DNA of 64,000 nucleotides from CALMEC01 sp963777565 (GTDB lineage Bacteria > Actinomycetota > Thermoleophilia > Miltoncostaeales > Miltoncostaeaceae), in NCBI GenBank assembly GCA_963777565.1, contig CAVZQZ010000008.1:243369-307368 (forward strand). The letters run 5' to 3'. Made by a program: the position numbers and the translations under genes. Below, piece after piece: positions 42,405 to 51,257 of this stretch (positions within the stretch are counted from its first letter, which is position 1; each line of letters starts with the position of its first letter). The notes beneath the pieces were generated by a model that saw only the letters and a program-made list of their open reading frames with translations, was not told the DNA's origin and did not search any database.

Positions 42405-42914
42405 ATGAGCAAGCACAAACGCATCCTTGTCGTCGTCGACCGCACCATCAGCGACCCTCGGGTCATCCGCCCCGTCGTCCGCGCGGTTGTCGAGCGCGAC
42501 ACAGACGAGGTCTACGTGATCGCGCCGATCCTCACCAAACGCCTGGACTGGGTCACGAATGACGACGCAGACGCTGCCGCAGACGCCGAGCAGCGTCTGG
42601 CAGGCACACTTCAGCAGTTCCACGACCGAGACATCGAGGCCCACGGCACCGTCGGCGGCGACGACGCCATCCTGACCACCATCGACGACGCGCTTACCCA
42701 GTTCCCGGCTGACGAGATCATCATCGCCGTCCACGCCGACCACGACCGGCACTGGCGCGAACGAAACGTCGCCGACAAGATCCGAAGCAGCCACGCTCAA
42801 CCCCTCACCGAGTTGCTTGTCGAAGCGGACGGCACCGCATCGGTCCGGTTGACCGAGGAAGCTCAGGACGCGGCCCGCGCCGAGAACGACGGATACCCGC
42901 TTGGGCGCAGCTAG
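42405..42914 (+). CDS. UspA-like hypothetical protein
   Basis: A 169-residue protein, ATG 42405 after CAGGAGG. KRILVVVDRTISDPRVIRPVVRAV opens like a universal stress protein strand-helix unit, followed by DEVYVIAPIL, then a charged helix, and DEIIIAVHADHDRHWRERNVADKI. The nucleotide-binding G-2x-G-9x-G(S/T) motif of ATP-binding Usp proteins is not present. The fold call is tentative; proteins like this are annotated only as hypothetical in actinobacteria. Confidence 0.6.
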   Translation: MSKHKRILVVVDRTISDPRVIRPVVRAVVERDTDEVYVIAPILTKRLDWVTNDDADAAADAEQRLAGTLQQFHDRDIEAHGTVGGDDAILTTIDDALTQFPADEIIIAVHADHDRHWRERNVADKIRSSHAQPLTELLVEADGTASVRLTEEAQDAARAENDGYPLGRS

Positions 42915-43059
42915 CGCCGAGGTCTGTCCCTGAGGCGGCTGCGGGTTCCGGAGCCGGCCGAGGAGCAGGCGGGCCCGTTCGCCGATCCGTCCGACGCTAC
43001 AGTGCCATGAGTGGCGCAAACCTCCGGCGCATGTGCGCCGAACCGAAAAGGAGAAGGCG

Positions 43060-43665
43060 ATGCCGTACGAGCTGCCCCCCCTTCCCTATGCCTACGACGC
43101 GCTCGAGCCTCACATCGACGCCGACACGATGCGGCTCCATCACGACAAGCACCACCAGACTTACGTGGACAACCTCAACAAGGCGATCGCGGGCACCGAG
43201 TGGGACGGCCGGCCGATGGAGCAGGTGCTCGACAACCTCGATCTCATCGCCGAGGACAAGCGGACGGCCATCCGCAACAACGGGGGTGGCCACGCGAACC
43301 ACTCGCTCTTCTGGGAGACGATGAGCCCGGGCGGCGGCGAGCCGGACGGCGACCTGTCCAAGGCGATCGAGGACACCTTCGGAGGTCTCGACGAGCTCAA
43401 GCGGCAGATGACCGACGCCGGGCTCAAGCGCTTCGGAAGCGGCTGGTCGTGGCTCGTCCACGACGGGACCGGCCTCGTCGTCGTCTCCACGCCGAATCAG
43501 GACACGCCCTTGATGAACGGCCACACGCCGCTTCTCGGCGTCGACGTCTGGGAGCACGCCTACTACCTGCGCTACCAGAACCGCCGCGCCGACTACCTGG
43601 AGGCGTGGTGGAACGTCGTTAACTGGGCGCGAGTTGCGCAGCAACTCGAGCGGGCCGGCGGCTGA
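43060..43665 (+). CDS. sodA: Superoxide dismutase (Fe/Mn type)
   Basis: A 201-residue Fe/Mn-SOD; AAAAGGAGAAGG precedes ATG 43060. YELPPLPYAYDALEPHID, MRLHHDKHHQTYVDNLNKAI (His ligand), RNNGGGHANHSLFWETMSP (His ligand), FGSGWSWLV, and the ligand region DVWEHAYYLRYQNRRADYL (Asp, His) are all present. GGGHANHSLFW and GGGEPDGDL point to the manganese-type lineage (GG near the active site, no Fe-type AQ pair), but iron use cannot be excluded. It converts superoxide to peroxide in the cytoplasm. It sits just before a katG relic. Confidence 0.96.
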   Translation: MPYELPPLPYAYDALEPHIDADTMRLHHDKHHQTYVDNLNKAIAGTEWDGRPMEQVLDNLDLIAEDKRTAIRNNGGGHANHSLFWETMSPGGGEPDGDLSKAIEDTFGGLDELKRQMTDAGLKRFGSGWSWLVHDGTGLVVVSTPNQDTPLMNGHTPLLGVDVWEHAYYLRYQNRRADYLEAWWNVVNWARVAQQLERAGG

Positions 43666-43904
43666 CGCGTCGCGGGCGGCCGGTGCGCGGCCGATCGCGC
43701 GCGCCGGCCGCCGGATCGCCCGGCGGGTCCGGAGGGTGCCTGGACTGATCCCAGAATCGCCGTTGGACCTTGTGCTGCAGCAGACGACCAGCCGGTCGGC
43801 GATCTCGAAGCGAATCCCGACTGCCTACGCCCGCGGTCCCGGACGGTCGCTTGTGAGCGAGAGCCGCAACGACGAGAATGCCACTCAAGCGGAGGCGCGC
43901 GACG

Positions 43905-44099
43905 TGGACCCGCAGCCGCGTCGACCTCGTCTTCGGGTCGAACTCCCAGCTGCGTGCACTCGCAGAGGTCGACGCGCGCGACGACTCGCAGCAGAAGTTC
44001 GTGCACGACTTCGTGGCCGCGTGGGACAAGGTGATGAGCCTCGATCGCTTCGCCTTGACTGATCCCGACGTCCAGGTCGGCCTTCGTCGGCCGACCTGA
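43905..44099 (+). pseudogene. katG: C-terminal relic of catalase-peroxidase KatG
   Basis: WTRSRVDLVFGSNSQLRALAEV then DARDDSQQKFVHDFVAAWDKVMSLDRFAL is the last 55 or so residues of KatG (canonical WTATRVDLVFGSNSQLRALAEV, KFVxDFVAAWxKVMNLDRFDL). The roughly 680 residues that should precede it, including both heme domains, are absent; upstream sequence to 43666 does not resemble KatG. A deletion or transfer remnant next to the SOD gene. Confidence 0.85.
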
Positions 44100-44269
44100 A
44101 CGTCCTCGGTCCGGTGATCGGTCCCTTCCATCCGGTCACCGAACGAACCTGCGGGGCACCTTGCGCGCTCGTGTTCATCAGGCTCGCAGGGTGTCTCGTG
44201 CCGGTGCCGAGGCGACGACCCTCCCGTTCGGGCCGCCTTTGGCGCGGCCGCTTCGTCGTACGACGGCGG

Positions 44270-46924
44270 CTACGCGGGACGGCCATGGGCGTCGTCGGGC
44301 GTCACGTCCCCCTCCCCGCCCTCCGTGAACAACGCCGGCCGCGTGACCAGCTCGAAGTGCATGTAGTCGTGCACGCCCGAGGTGCCCAGCCACCGCAGGC
44401 CACCGCCGTCGGAGCCCGAAAGCGCGCCGACCAGTGCGGGCGGCAGGCTCATGAACCCGTGGGCGGCGACCGAGCCGAGCGTGGCCTCCGTCGAGGCGGC
44501 CACCCGCTTCGTCCGCTTGTCGTCAGTGAACGACGCGCGGTACGCGTTGCCGACGGCGAGGATCGTCTCCTGGGCGTGGACGATGCCCTTCGAGGGCTTC
44601 GGGGGCGCCGCGGGAGGAGGCCCGGGAGCCGGTGCGGGCGCCCCCTTCGCCGGCGCCGGCGGGGCGACTCCCTCTGGGAACACCAGCGCTTGGACCGCCG
44701 ATATGCGGTCGGCCTCCTTGGGCTTGACGACGGCCTCAACCAGGCTGGCGCCGGAGCTCCCCGCCAGGGCGGGGAGCTTCTCTGTTGCGCGCGCCGTGTT
44801 CGCGATGCCGGCCAGCACGGGGGCCAGGGTGGCGTCGCTCTGCATCGCCGCCTCATAGGCGCGGCTGATGTCGCGGATGTCGCTGGCCGCGGACTCGGCC
44901 TGTGCCGCCGTCTTTCCCGACGTGGTGATCGCCGTGGGGTCCTTGCCGGTGACCGCCTGAACCGGCCCGAGTGCCCCGCTCTCGCCGACGTTGGGGTTGA
45001 GCGCCGCCTGGAAGTCGATCGCGAAGCCGAAGCTGTGGTCGGAAAGACGGTGCTTGGCGTTCTGGTTGGGCCGCACGGTCGTGCTCCAACCGGATCGGGC
45101 AGCGCTTGCGATCGCTGCGCGCTCGACGTCGGTGAGCTTGGCGAGGCGCGGGGCGAGGTTCGCCTCGGCGCGCTTGAGCGCGACCCGCAGATCGGGATGC
45201 ACCCTGGTGTTGGTGTTGATCCCCAGTGCGTCCGGGCGCACCAGGGCGTCGTAGTAGGCGTTCGCCCGCTCGATCGCCTTCCGGGTACCGGCCACGAGCC
45301 CCCCGAACTGGACGATCACCGGGATCCGGACATCCTCCCAGCTGCTGCCGCTGACGATCAGGTCGATCAGATTCTTGGAGACGAGCTTGGTCTCGGTGGC
45401 GATCTCGTCGGCCTCGTCAAGGGGCGTGTCTGGCGCCTCCACGTCGGCGCCGGGCTCGGCGCTGGTGATGAGGCTCCCGAGGATCGTGGCGAACAGCTTC
45501 CGCCGGGCCTCGACGGCGCGGCCCTTCTTCTTCGAGCCCTTTGACTTCGAGTCGATCACCTTGAGGTCGGCGACCACGGTCGGATCCCAGAGGGCGTCGT
45601 AGAGCGGCATCATCGGGTTGGTCTTCTTGAGCTTCTTCCGCGGGTCCGCCTTGCCGTCGATGATCTGCATGGTGACCATCCCCGGGATGTCGCCGGCGTC
45701 CTTCGTGCCGACGAACGGGGCGGCGGCGCTGCGGACGGCCTCCACCACCCGGTCAGTGGCCTCGGACACCAGCTCGGCGTCCGTCTTCTTGGGGGCCTTG
45801 GTCGTGGGGTCCGGCTGGCGCGAGACGGTCGCGGGCGTTGGCGAGAGCATCCCGATCGCGGTCTTCAGGTGGTTCTCGGCCTTGACCTTGTGGTCGTGGT
45901 CGCCGCCGCCGGGGGCGACCACGAGGTGGAGGGCGACGGCGTCGTACACCGGCGTTCCGGGCGTGCCGAGCACCCACTGGACGTCCTTCTGCGCGAGCCA
46001 GCCATCCTTCTTGTCCTTGAGGCTGTTCGACGCCTTGTCGTAGGTGCCTCCGGCGCCGAACACGTCGTAGAGGCGGAAGCCGTGGTGGTGCACCCACTCG
46101 AGCATCTTCGCCTCGGCCTTGTCCCGGTCCCCGACCACATGCCAGAGGGAGCGCAGCACGTCCAGGTCCTTCTCGAGGCGCGTGCGCACAGCGTTCCAGA
46201 TCTTCACGTCGTGTCCGGCGCCGGGCCACATGGTGTCGAACAGGAACAGCCCCTCGAGGTGCTCCGGGCCGAGGTCGCTCGAGAGCATCTCGGAGATCGC
46301 GACATCCGCCCCGCTGTGGCCGGAGAGCACGACCCCGCCGGGCACCGGCGGGGTGGACACCCCCCAGGCCTTCATCTCGGTGAGCCGCGCGAACACGCCG
46401 GCGATGTATTCGTCGGCGTTGAACCCCTTGCCCCGTTTCTTCGTCGCGGGGTTGAACTCGGAAGTGCGCCCCCCTTGCGGAAGGATCCCGACCATCGTCC
46501 GCCCGGAGGCGGCCATCTGCTGGGGGATGGCGTGGAAGGCGACATCGTCGCCCTCCTTCTTGTTGCCGGTGTCGTACCCGTGCGCGCCGCGCACCAAGTG
46601 CCCGTGCAGGTAGAGCAGCACCTCGACGGCGGACCCGTCGGCCGGAAGGCCGGCGGGGATCAGCGCGATGGCCGTCTCGGTGTGCCCCCCCGTCAGGCCG
46701 GTCACCGTGACGCGGCGCACCGACCCGCCGCTCTTGGGATCGGTGAACGTCCGCTCGGCCGGCGGGCCGCCACCGCCTGACGGCGGCGCGCCGTTGCGGC
46801 GGGCCAAGAGCGCCGCGGCCCGCCGGTTCCCGAGCGCCGAGAGCCACGCCGGCCCGCTGTCAACGCGCTCGGTACTGGCGGGCGCCTTCCGCGGCCTGGC
46901 GGCAACGCGTGCGCGCTGGGACAT
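44270..46924 (-). CDS. Large esterase-fold + M15-peptidase fusion with eCIS-cargo-like N-terminus
   Basis: 884 residues. The N-terminus (1-50) is disordered and basic with AWLSALGNRRAAALLARR at 26-43, resembling the LQxxxGNRAxxxLLxR motif found at the front of many proteins linked to contractile injection systems. Residues about 70-350 form an alpha/beta hydrolase: VEVLLYLHGHLV (oxyanion), GILPQGGRTSEF, VVLSGHSGADVAI (Ser 204), LFLFDTMW, GGGDHDH (His 342-344). A linker (360-380) carries VSRQPDP. A helical middle follows to about 600, then RLSDHSFGFAIDF (628-638) and GVHDYMHFELV (851-861), the M15 zinc-peptidase motif pair, separated by an unusually long 215-residue insert with a PAPAPG-rich linker. 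No signal peptide. Predicted peptidoglycan peptidase plus esterase (inference). Confidence 0.75.
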   Translation of the reverse strand: MSQRARVAARPRKAPASTERVDSGPAWLSALGNRRAAALLARRNGAPPSGGGGPPAERTFTDPKSGGSVRRVTVTGLTGGHTETAIALIPAGLPADGSAVEVLLYLHGHLVRGAHGYDTGNKKEGDDVAFHAIPQQMAASGRTMVGILPQGGRTSEFNPATKKRGKGFNADEYIAGVFARLTEMKAWGVSTPPVPGGVVLSGHSGADVAISEMLSSDLGPEHLEGLFLFDTMWPGAGHDVKIWNAVRTRLEKDLDVLRSLWHVVGDRDKAEAKMLEWVHHHGFRLYDVFGAGGTYDKASNSLKDKKDGWLAQKDVQWVLGTPGTPVYDAVALHLVVAPGGGDHDHKVKAENHLKTAIGMLSPTPATVSRQPDPTTKAPKKTDAELVSEATDRVVEAVRSAAAPFVGTKDAGDIPGMVTMQIIDGKADPRKKLKKTNPMMPLYDALWDPTVVADLKVIDSKSKGSKKKGRAVEARRKLFATILGSLITSAEPGADVEAPDTPLDEADEIATETKLVSKNLIDLIVSGSSWEDVRIPVIVQFGGLVAGTRKAIERANAYYDALVRPDALGINTNTRVHPDLRVALKRAEANLAPRLAKLTDVERAAIASAARSGWSTTVRPNQNAKHRLSDHSFGFAIDFQAALNPNVGESGALGPVQAVTGKDPTAITTSGKTAAQAESAASDIRDISRAYEAAMQSDATLAPVLAGIANTARATEKLPALAGSSGASLVEAVVKPKEADRISAVQALVFPEGVAPPAPAKGAPAPAPGPPPAAPPKPSKGIVHAQETILAVGNAYRASFTDDKRTKRVAASTEATLGSVAAHGFMSLPPALVGALSGSDGGGLRWLGTSGVHDYMHFELVTRPALFTEGGEGDVTPDDAHGRPA

Positions 46925-47049
46925 CGGCCCAGTCTAGGCCGGTCCCCGGGCAATTCGCATGCCCGAACGCCTACCCATTCGTACATCGCGAGGCTCCTGG
47001 TTGATCTTTCGAAACCCAAACAGGTTGCGAACGGAAAGCCGCCGAGCGG

Positions 47050-47420
47050 GTCGTACCGCCCTCGCAGTTGACCGACGCTGGCGACGCTGGATGCTCGCGG
47101 CGGCGGCGCTAGCCCTGCTTCCGGGCGCCGCCCGGGGCGCCGGCTTCGGGATGCAGGACGACCGTCTCTCGCGCTGACGGTTGCGGCCATCGACCAGCGG
47201 GCGGCGCTGATCGCCTCGATCAGCGCGTGCTGGACTCGGGTGGCCGTGCTGTGGAAGGACGTGGGCGCCGACCAGGCCGCGGTCCACCGATCCGGCCGAC
47301 CCCGCCTACCGGTGGGACCGGCTCGACGCGACGATGGCCGCCCTGGCACGACACCGGATGCGACCCATCCTCGACGTGCTCCGGGGCACCCTGGGCGACC
47401 GGGAGGCGCACCGACCCGCC
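47050..47420 (+). pseudogene. N-terminal relic of a secreted glycoside hydrolase-like protein
   Basis: RRWMLAAAALALLPGAARGA looks like a signal peptide, followed by GFGMQDDRLSR, then in another frame AAIDQRAALIASISACWTRVAVLWKDV and, after another shift, ADPADPAYRWDRLDATMAALARHRMRPILDVLRG. This reads like the front of GH5/GH39-type secreted hydrolases (x-DPxDPAYRWDRLDxxVxxxRxxGMRPxLDV). Two or more frameshifts and no downstream catalytic domain. The call is by pattern and is moderately certain. Confidence 0.55.
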
Positions 47421-47499
47421 GCTGCGGCAACTGGGTTCCTCGGGTTCGTGCGATGGGCTCGGCATGAGCAGCTTCTCGTCATCGGCATGCTCCATCCTC

Positions 47500-47840
47500 C
47501 ACCACCGCGCGCACATCGACCGCGCCGCCCATTCGCGCCGACGGAATCGCGCCGCCAGCTCGATCGCCCCGTCGAGGTCATCGGCCTCGAACAACGGCCA
47601 GCCCCGATGGGGTTCCTGGCTCTCGACGACCGGGCCATCGGTGGTCAGTGGCGTACCGTCCTGTAGGGGCGCGTTGTCGTTGCCGCGGCGCGGACCCCGC
47701 AGGAGGCTGGGGTGATGCGAGGGGTCTCTGATCGCCTGGCACGCAGCACCGACCGCGCTCTTCTCATCCCCCGAGAGGCTCCACTCCTCCGACGGTTGCG
47801 CCGAGGTCGTGCCCTGATGGACAAGCAGCATGTACTTCAT
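47500..47840 (-). pseudogene. YCII-family (DGPF-domain) protein relic
   Basis: MKYMLLVHQGTTSAQPSEEW opens like YCII-related proteins; QDGTPLTTDGPVVESQEPHRGW and LFEADDLDGAIELAARF follow, with DGPVVES in place of DGPFVETKE. Between and after these are frame-broken patches (CQAIRDPSHHPSLLRGPRRG) and the C-terminal strand is lost. Opposed to the glycoside hydrolase relic at its 3' side. Confidence 0.6.
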
Positions 47841-47972
47841 CGCCCCCTCCTTCTCTGAATGGTCGCATCTACGACACCGGTGGAGTGCCGAACTCGGGGG
47901 GCGCCTCCGGCAACCCCGCCTCGGCTCCAGCCGGGAGAGCGTCTCGCGACCGTGACTTGGCGCGCCCACGCC

Positions 47973-48749
47973 TCAGTGTCTGGACTTGGTGACGAAGGCG
48001 GTGATGGCGGCGATAACCGTCTCGGCGCGATCGCGGTGGGGGTGATGGCCGCAATGGGCGAGCTTCAGCAACTGGGCGCGCGGGACGGCGGCGGCGATGC
48101 CGTCGAGTTGGGCCATGGTGCCGTACTCGTCCCCATTGCCCTGCACTGCCAGCACGGGGCAGGTGATCGACCCGAGAAGCGTCTCGATGCTCCAGTCCCG
48201 GAAGGCGGGATCCAGCCACACGTCGTTCCAGCCCCAGAACGCCGAATCCACGTCGTCGTGGTATCGGGTCAGCCGCTCGCGCAGAGCCGTCGTCAGGTAC
48301 GCCTCACGCGCCCGTGCGACCCCCGTCACCGTGCGGTCCTCCACGAAGATGTGCGGGGCGAGTGCCACCACTCCCGCTGTCTCATCGGGGAACGTTGCAG
48401 CGTGAATCAGGGCGATCGACGCGCCGTCGCTGTGGCCGACGAGCCAGGGCGCGTGCTCCACGCCCGCTGTCTTCAGCACCGCCGGCAACACCACGCGCGC
48501 CTGCACATGCAGGTAGTCGACGCCCCACCGCTCCTGCGCTGAGCGGGGTGTTGAGCGGCCGTAGCCGGGCCGTGAGAACACCAGCCCTCGGTACCCTCCC
48601 GCCTCGCACAGCCGGTGCGGGAAGTCCCGCCACATCGCCGCCGAACCGAGGCCTTCATGGAGGAACACCAGCACCGGCCCCGCCGCGCCGACCCTGCCGA
48701 CGAAGAAGCTCTCAACGCTGACCTCGCTTCCGCCCGCCGTGATGAGCAT
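47973..48749 (-). CDS. Alpha/beta hydrolase
   Basis: A 258-residue hydrolase: VLVFLHEGLGSAAMWRDFP (HG oxyanion region), VFSRPGYGRSTPR, nucleophile elbow PWLVGHSDGASIAL (Ser), ITCPVLAVQGNGDEYGTM (Asp), and LKLAHCGHHPHRD (His). HEGLGSAAMWRDFP is typical of the family including esterases and epoxide hydrolase-like enzymes; HSDG rather than HSMG at the elbow. Complete with a clean start at ATG 48749. Substrate unknown. One of few intact genes here. Confidence 0.92.
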   Translation of the reverse strand: MLITAGGSEVSVESFFVGRVGAAGPVLVFLHEGLGSAAMWRDFPHRLCEAGGYRGLVFSRPGYGRSTPRSAQERWGVDYLHVQARVVLPAVLKTAGVEHAPWLVGHSDGASIALIHAATFPDETAGVVALAPHIFVEDRTVTGVARAREAYLTTALRERLTRYHDDVDSAFWGWNDVWLDPAFRDWSIETLLGSITCPVLAVQGNGDEYGTMAQLDGIAAAVPRAQLLKLAHCGHHPHRDRAETVIAAITAFVTKSRH

Positions 48750-49068
48750 CCTCAGAACCTACGCGTCGACGGTTGGCGACACATACGTCGAACACTCGCG
48801 TTCTCTGCGGCGAGATCGCGATCGGCGCAGTGCCTCCGGTTGCCGAGCCTGCACGACCAGCGCCGTCACACCACGCGTCTCGAACGCTCAAAGTGAGGCA
48901 ACCGTGCGGCACGTTGCCCGATTTTGCGCTGGGCGCGCGAATGTACGACGGGCCACGGGTCGGTTCACTCGGGGACCCCACGTCCGCAGTCGCCACCCGG
49001 GCAACAGGACCCTGCCCAAGCCCCGGTGAACATGGGCGGCTGCTGATCGGCGAAGCCGTCGGAGAGGA

Positions 49069-49371
49069 AATGGTGGGGGTGTTGCCCACCCTTGTTGCCC
49101 AAACGGCGAAATGCCGAACCAGTCAAGAATCACAAGGAGGCCATTCGCAGGACAAACACCGATGGGCCCGTCTGGGACTCGAACCCAGCACCTTGGGATT
49201 AAAGGCCCCGACCGGGATGTCGGACTGTGCGGTCTGGTGCCGTTGCGTCCGTCCTGAACGGCATCCGGAGCGGTCAGCAGTGGTGTCCGTGATGTCCCGT
49301 GCGGTTGCGTGATGCGGCGTTCGTTTGCACGGCGGTTGCATCAGCGGTCGGCGTTGGGGACGCTGACGTCA
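49069..49371 (-). repeat. About 300-bp repeat with tRNA-Lys 3' half (copy B)
   Basis: Left part GTTGCCCAAACGGCGAAATG, CCGAACCAGTCAAGAATCAC, then the tRNA fragment (reverse strand CTTTAAT, T arm CTGGG-TTCGAGT-CCCAG, acceptor ACGGGCCCA), and the right part GGACTGTGCGGTCTGGTGCC ... GATGCGGCGTTCGTTTGCAC-GGCGG-TTGCATCAGCGG. It matches copy D at 57782-58096 base for base over long runs in the same direction, and copy C at 53591-53775 in the right part. Heptamers GTTTGCA spaced 11-12 bp near the right end may be integrase arm sites. Confidence 0.75.
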
Positions 49372-49560
49372 CGATGGCGATTCGGACGGCCACAGGGCTC
49401 GCGTTTCTGAAGGAATGCAGCGATGCCCTCCTGTGCGTCTGGAGCGGCAGAGCTTCGCGCCAACTCGTCGCGTGCCCGGTCATACGCCGTCGCGCGGCTG
49501 CCGCCGACCGCCTCGTAGCGGGACCGCTTCGCATCTGCAACGACCTGTCTTCGTGGAGAA
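49341..49560 (-). pseudogene. C-terminal relic of an enoyl-CoA hydratase (crotonase)
   Basis: SRATAYDRARDELARSSAAP then DAQEGIAAFLQKREPCGRPN matches the C-terminal helices of crotonase-family proteins (xSPDAREGIxAFLEKRxPxF). The rest of the enzyme, including the oxyanion-hole region, is missing. It directly abuts repeat copy B. Confidence 0.6.
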
Positions 49561-49717
49561 GGAGCAGTCTCGACCTGCGCTCCTGCTCGTCGTCCTGTGC
49601 GACAGCGCCGTGTGTGAAGACCGCTTACGTTGCGAAGCGCAAGTGGCGCCGCATCGTCCGCGCGAGCGTTCGGCGTTTTTCCGATCATGCGGACAGAGCA
49701 AGTGTCCGTGTTGTGCC

Positions 49718-50266
49718 TCACGGTGAGGCGAACGGGCCGAGTTCTTGCTCGACCTCGTCGATCCACTCGAGGTGGGCGCGGAGAAGACGCCGTCCGAGCG
49801 AGTGAAGGAGGCGGAGCTGGCGCTGGCGGTGAGCGAACTGCGGTTCACGGCGCTCCGAGTCGTCGAGGACTGCAGTGAGCTCGGCGATCTCCTCCCGCAG
49901 CGGCTTGAGGCTCTCGAGGACGACCCGCGGGTCGTCCGCCAGATCGCTCGCCTGTACCCTGATCGCCGCCTCGCTCTGGATGCGGGGGAAGCGGGAGGGC
50001 AGGGCGAGCCACTCTTGCACGGCGCCGATGCCCTTCTCGGTGAGTCTGTAGTGCGTGCGCTCGCGCGTCTTGCCGGGTGTCTTCTCCGACGTCAAATAGC
50101 CGAGGGTCTCCAGCCGCTTCGGCTCCGCGTAGATCTTGCTCTCGGCACCGGCCCAGTAGAGCCGCTGGCCACGCCGCGCCATCTGCACCAGGTCGTGCGG
50201 TCCCGCGCCGTTGCGGCCGATCAGGGTCAGGACCACGTACGAGAGGTCGGTGAGATTTGTTGCCAT
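49718..50266 (-). CDS. PadR-family regulator (paralogue of the one at 5616)
   Basis: A 182-residue PadR regulator, ATG 50266 (MATNLTDLSYVVLTLIGRNG). The winged helix (GAGPHDLVQMARRGQ, YAEPKRLETLGYLTSEKTPGKTRERTHYRLTEKG) and helical C-terminus (SLKPLREEIAELTAVLDDSERREPQF) match the 5616 protein in order and mostly in residue. Divergent from the monooxygenase gene at 50322 with the palindrome ACTCCCTTTGGGAGT directly at the start codon, so it probably represses both. Confidence 0.92.
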   Translation of the reverse strand: MATNLTDLSYVVLTLIGRNGAGPHDLVQMARRGQRLYWAGAESKIYAEPKRLETLGYLTSEKTPGKTRERTHYRLTEKGIGAVQEWLALPSRFPRIQSEAAIRVQASDLADDPRVVLESLKPLREEIAELTAVLDDSERREPQFAHRQRQLRLLHSLGRRLLRAHLEWIDEVEQELGPFASP

Positions 50267-50267
50267 G

Positions 50268-50282
50268 ACTCCCTTTGGGAGT
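50268..50282. promoter_or_regulatory. Palindrome ACTCCCTTTGGGAGT: probable PadR operator
   Basis: A perfect 6-bp inverted repeat around TTT, adjacent to the PadR start codon; TATACT follows as a plausible -10 for the divergent gene. The (A)CTC-N7-GAG(T) geometry equals that of the two motifs at 6179 and 6205 before the PadR paralogue. Confidence 0.7.
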
Positions 50283-50321
50283 TTATACTGGGCGGTAACC
50301 GCCATCTTCCAAGTTCGTCTC

Positions 50322-51050
50322 GTGATCGCCTCGTTCCACCTCATCGATTACCGGAAGCGGGTGTTCTCAGCGCCCAAGCCACTCGCCGAACACGTCGCTG
50401 GGCTGCGGTTCTGGCGGCCCCTCAACATCGGCGGCGACTTCGCCTGGTTCCGCGAGCACCCGAGTCGGTGGGGCCTGTACGCGCGGCTGAAACCAGACTT
50501 CCGTCGCTGGGCGTTCTATGCGGTGTGGGACGACGAGGCTGCCCTCGAGGACCTCCTCACCGCTTCGGAGATCGGACGCGCGTGGAGCGAGGCCGCGCAG
50601 GCATGCCACTTCTGGCTGCGCCCAACTCACGTCCGAGGACCCTGGAAGGGGATGCAGGTCCTTCAGGGGTTCGAGAGCGCCGAAGACCTGGATGGCCCCG
50701 TAGCCCACCTCGTTCGACTCGATCTCTCGCCGCGCGGAACCCTGGCGATGTGGGGCTCGGCGGCTCCGAATGTCCTTCACCACATCCCAGACAGCGATGA
50801 GTTGCTTCTCGGCCTCCCGCTCGTCGACCGCCCATACGTGCAGCCGATGTCGTTCAGCGTATGGCGGACACCTCAGAGCGCCATGACCTTCACCCACCAC
50901 GAGAAAGGCCACCGCGAGTCGGTTGCGCGCGTGCGGCGATCTCAGCACGACTTGTTGGCCCGCTTTTCCTCAGGCAGCTTCGACCCATACCGGTGCGACG
51001 GAATGTGGAACGGTCGCAACGCGCTCGGCTTGGTCTCCACCGCAGGGTAG
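50322..51050 (+). CDS. Spheroidene monooxygenase-like (CrtA-family) protein
   Basis: A 242-residue protein from GTG 50322 (VIASFHLIDYRKRVFSAPK). FWRPLNIGGDFAWFREHPSRWGLYARLKP, WAFYAVWDDEAALEDLL, CHFWLRPTHVRGPWKGMQV, LDLSPRGTLAMWGSAAPNVLHH, SFSVWRTPQSAMTFTHHEKGHRESVARVR and GMWNGRN follow the CrtA/spheroidene monooxygenase-like order, in which ALRPxTxRGxWxG and MTFAY-type motifs recur. No carotenoid genes are nearby, so an unlinked oxidative step or heme-binding ferredoxin-like monooxygenase is possible. Divergent from PadR. Confidence 0.8.
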   Translation: MIASFHLIDYRKRVFSAPKPLAEHVAGLRFWRPLNIGGDFAWFREHPSRWGLYARLKPDFRRWAFYAVWDDEAALEDLLTASEIGRAWSEAAQACHFWLRPTHVRGPWKGMQVLQGFESAEDLDGPVAHLVRLDLSPRGTLAMWGSAAPNVLHHIPDSDELLLGLPLVDRPYVQPMSFSVWRTPQSAMTFTHHEKGHRESVARVRRSQHDLLARFSSGSFDPYRCDGMWNGRNALGLVSTAG

Positions 51051-51257
51051 GGTCATGAGAGCAGCGGCTTTGGAAGCGGGCGCTTGCTGCGTTCGGAATG
51101 GCCGACCAAACCCTGGTTAGACGGCCGTCGACAGCGCCGGATCAGTTGCGTTTCGCAGGATGCGAGCGTCGGAAAGGGCTACGTTCCGCGCGCTCGACGC
51201 CGACAATCGCTCGTCGCGCACCTCGCTGGATCGCGGAGGGCAAATCAGCCTATCTCG

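Noticed and set aside
45753..46847. 364-residue reverse frame inside the 884-residue gene
   Set aside because: Out-of-frame shadow; composition is arginine-rich and lacks motifs.
49123..49341. Protein reading with NPKVLGSSPRRAH
   Set aside because: This is the typical false protein produced by translating a tRNA T arm; the repeat is not coding.
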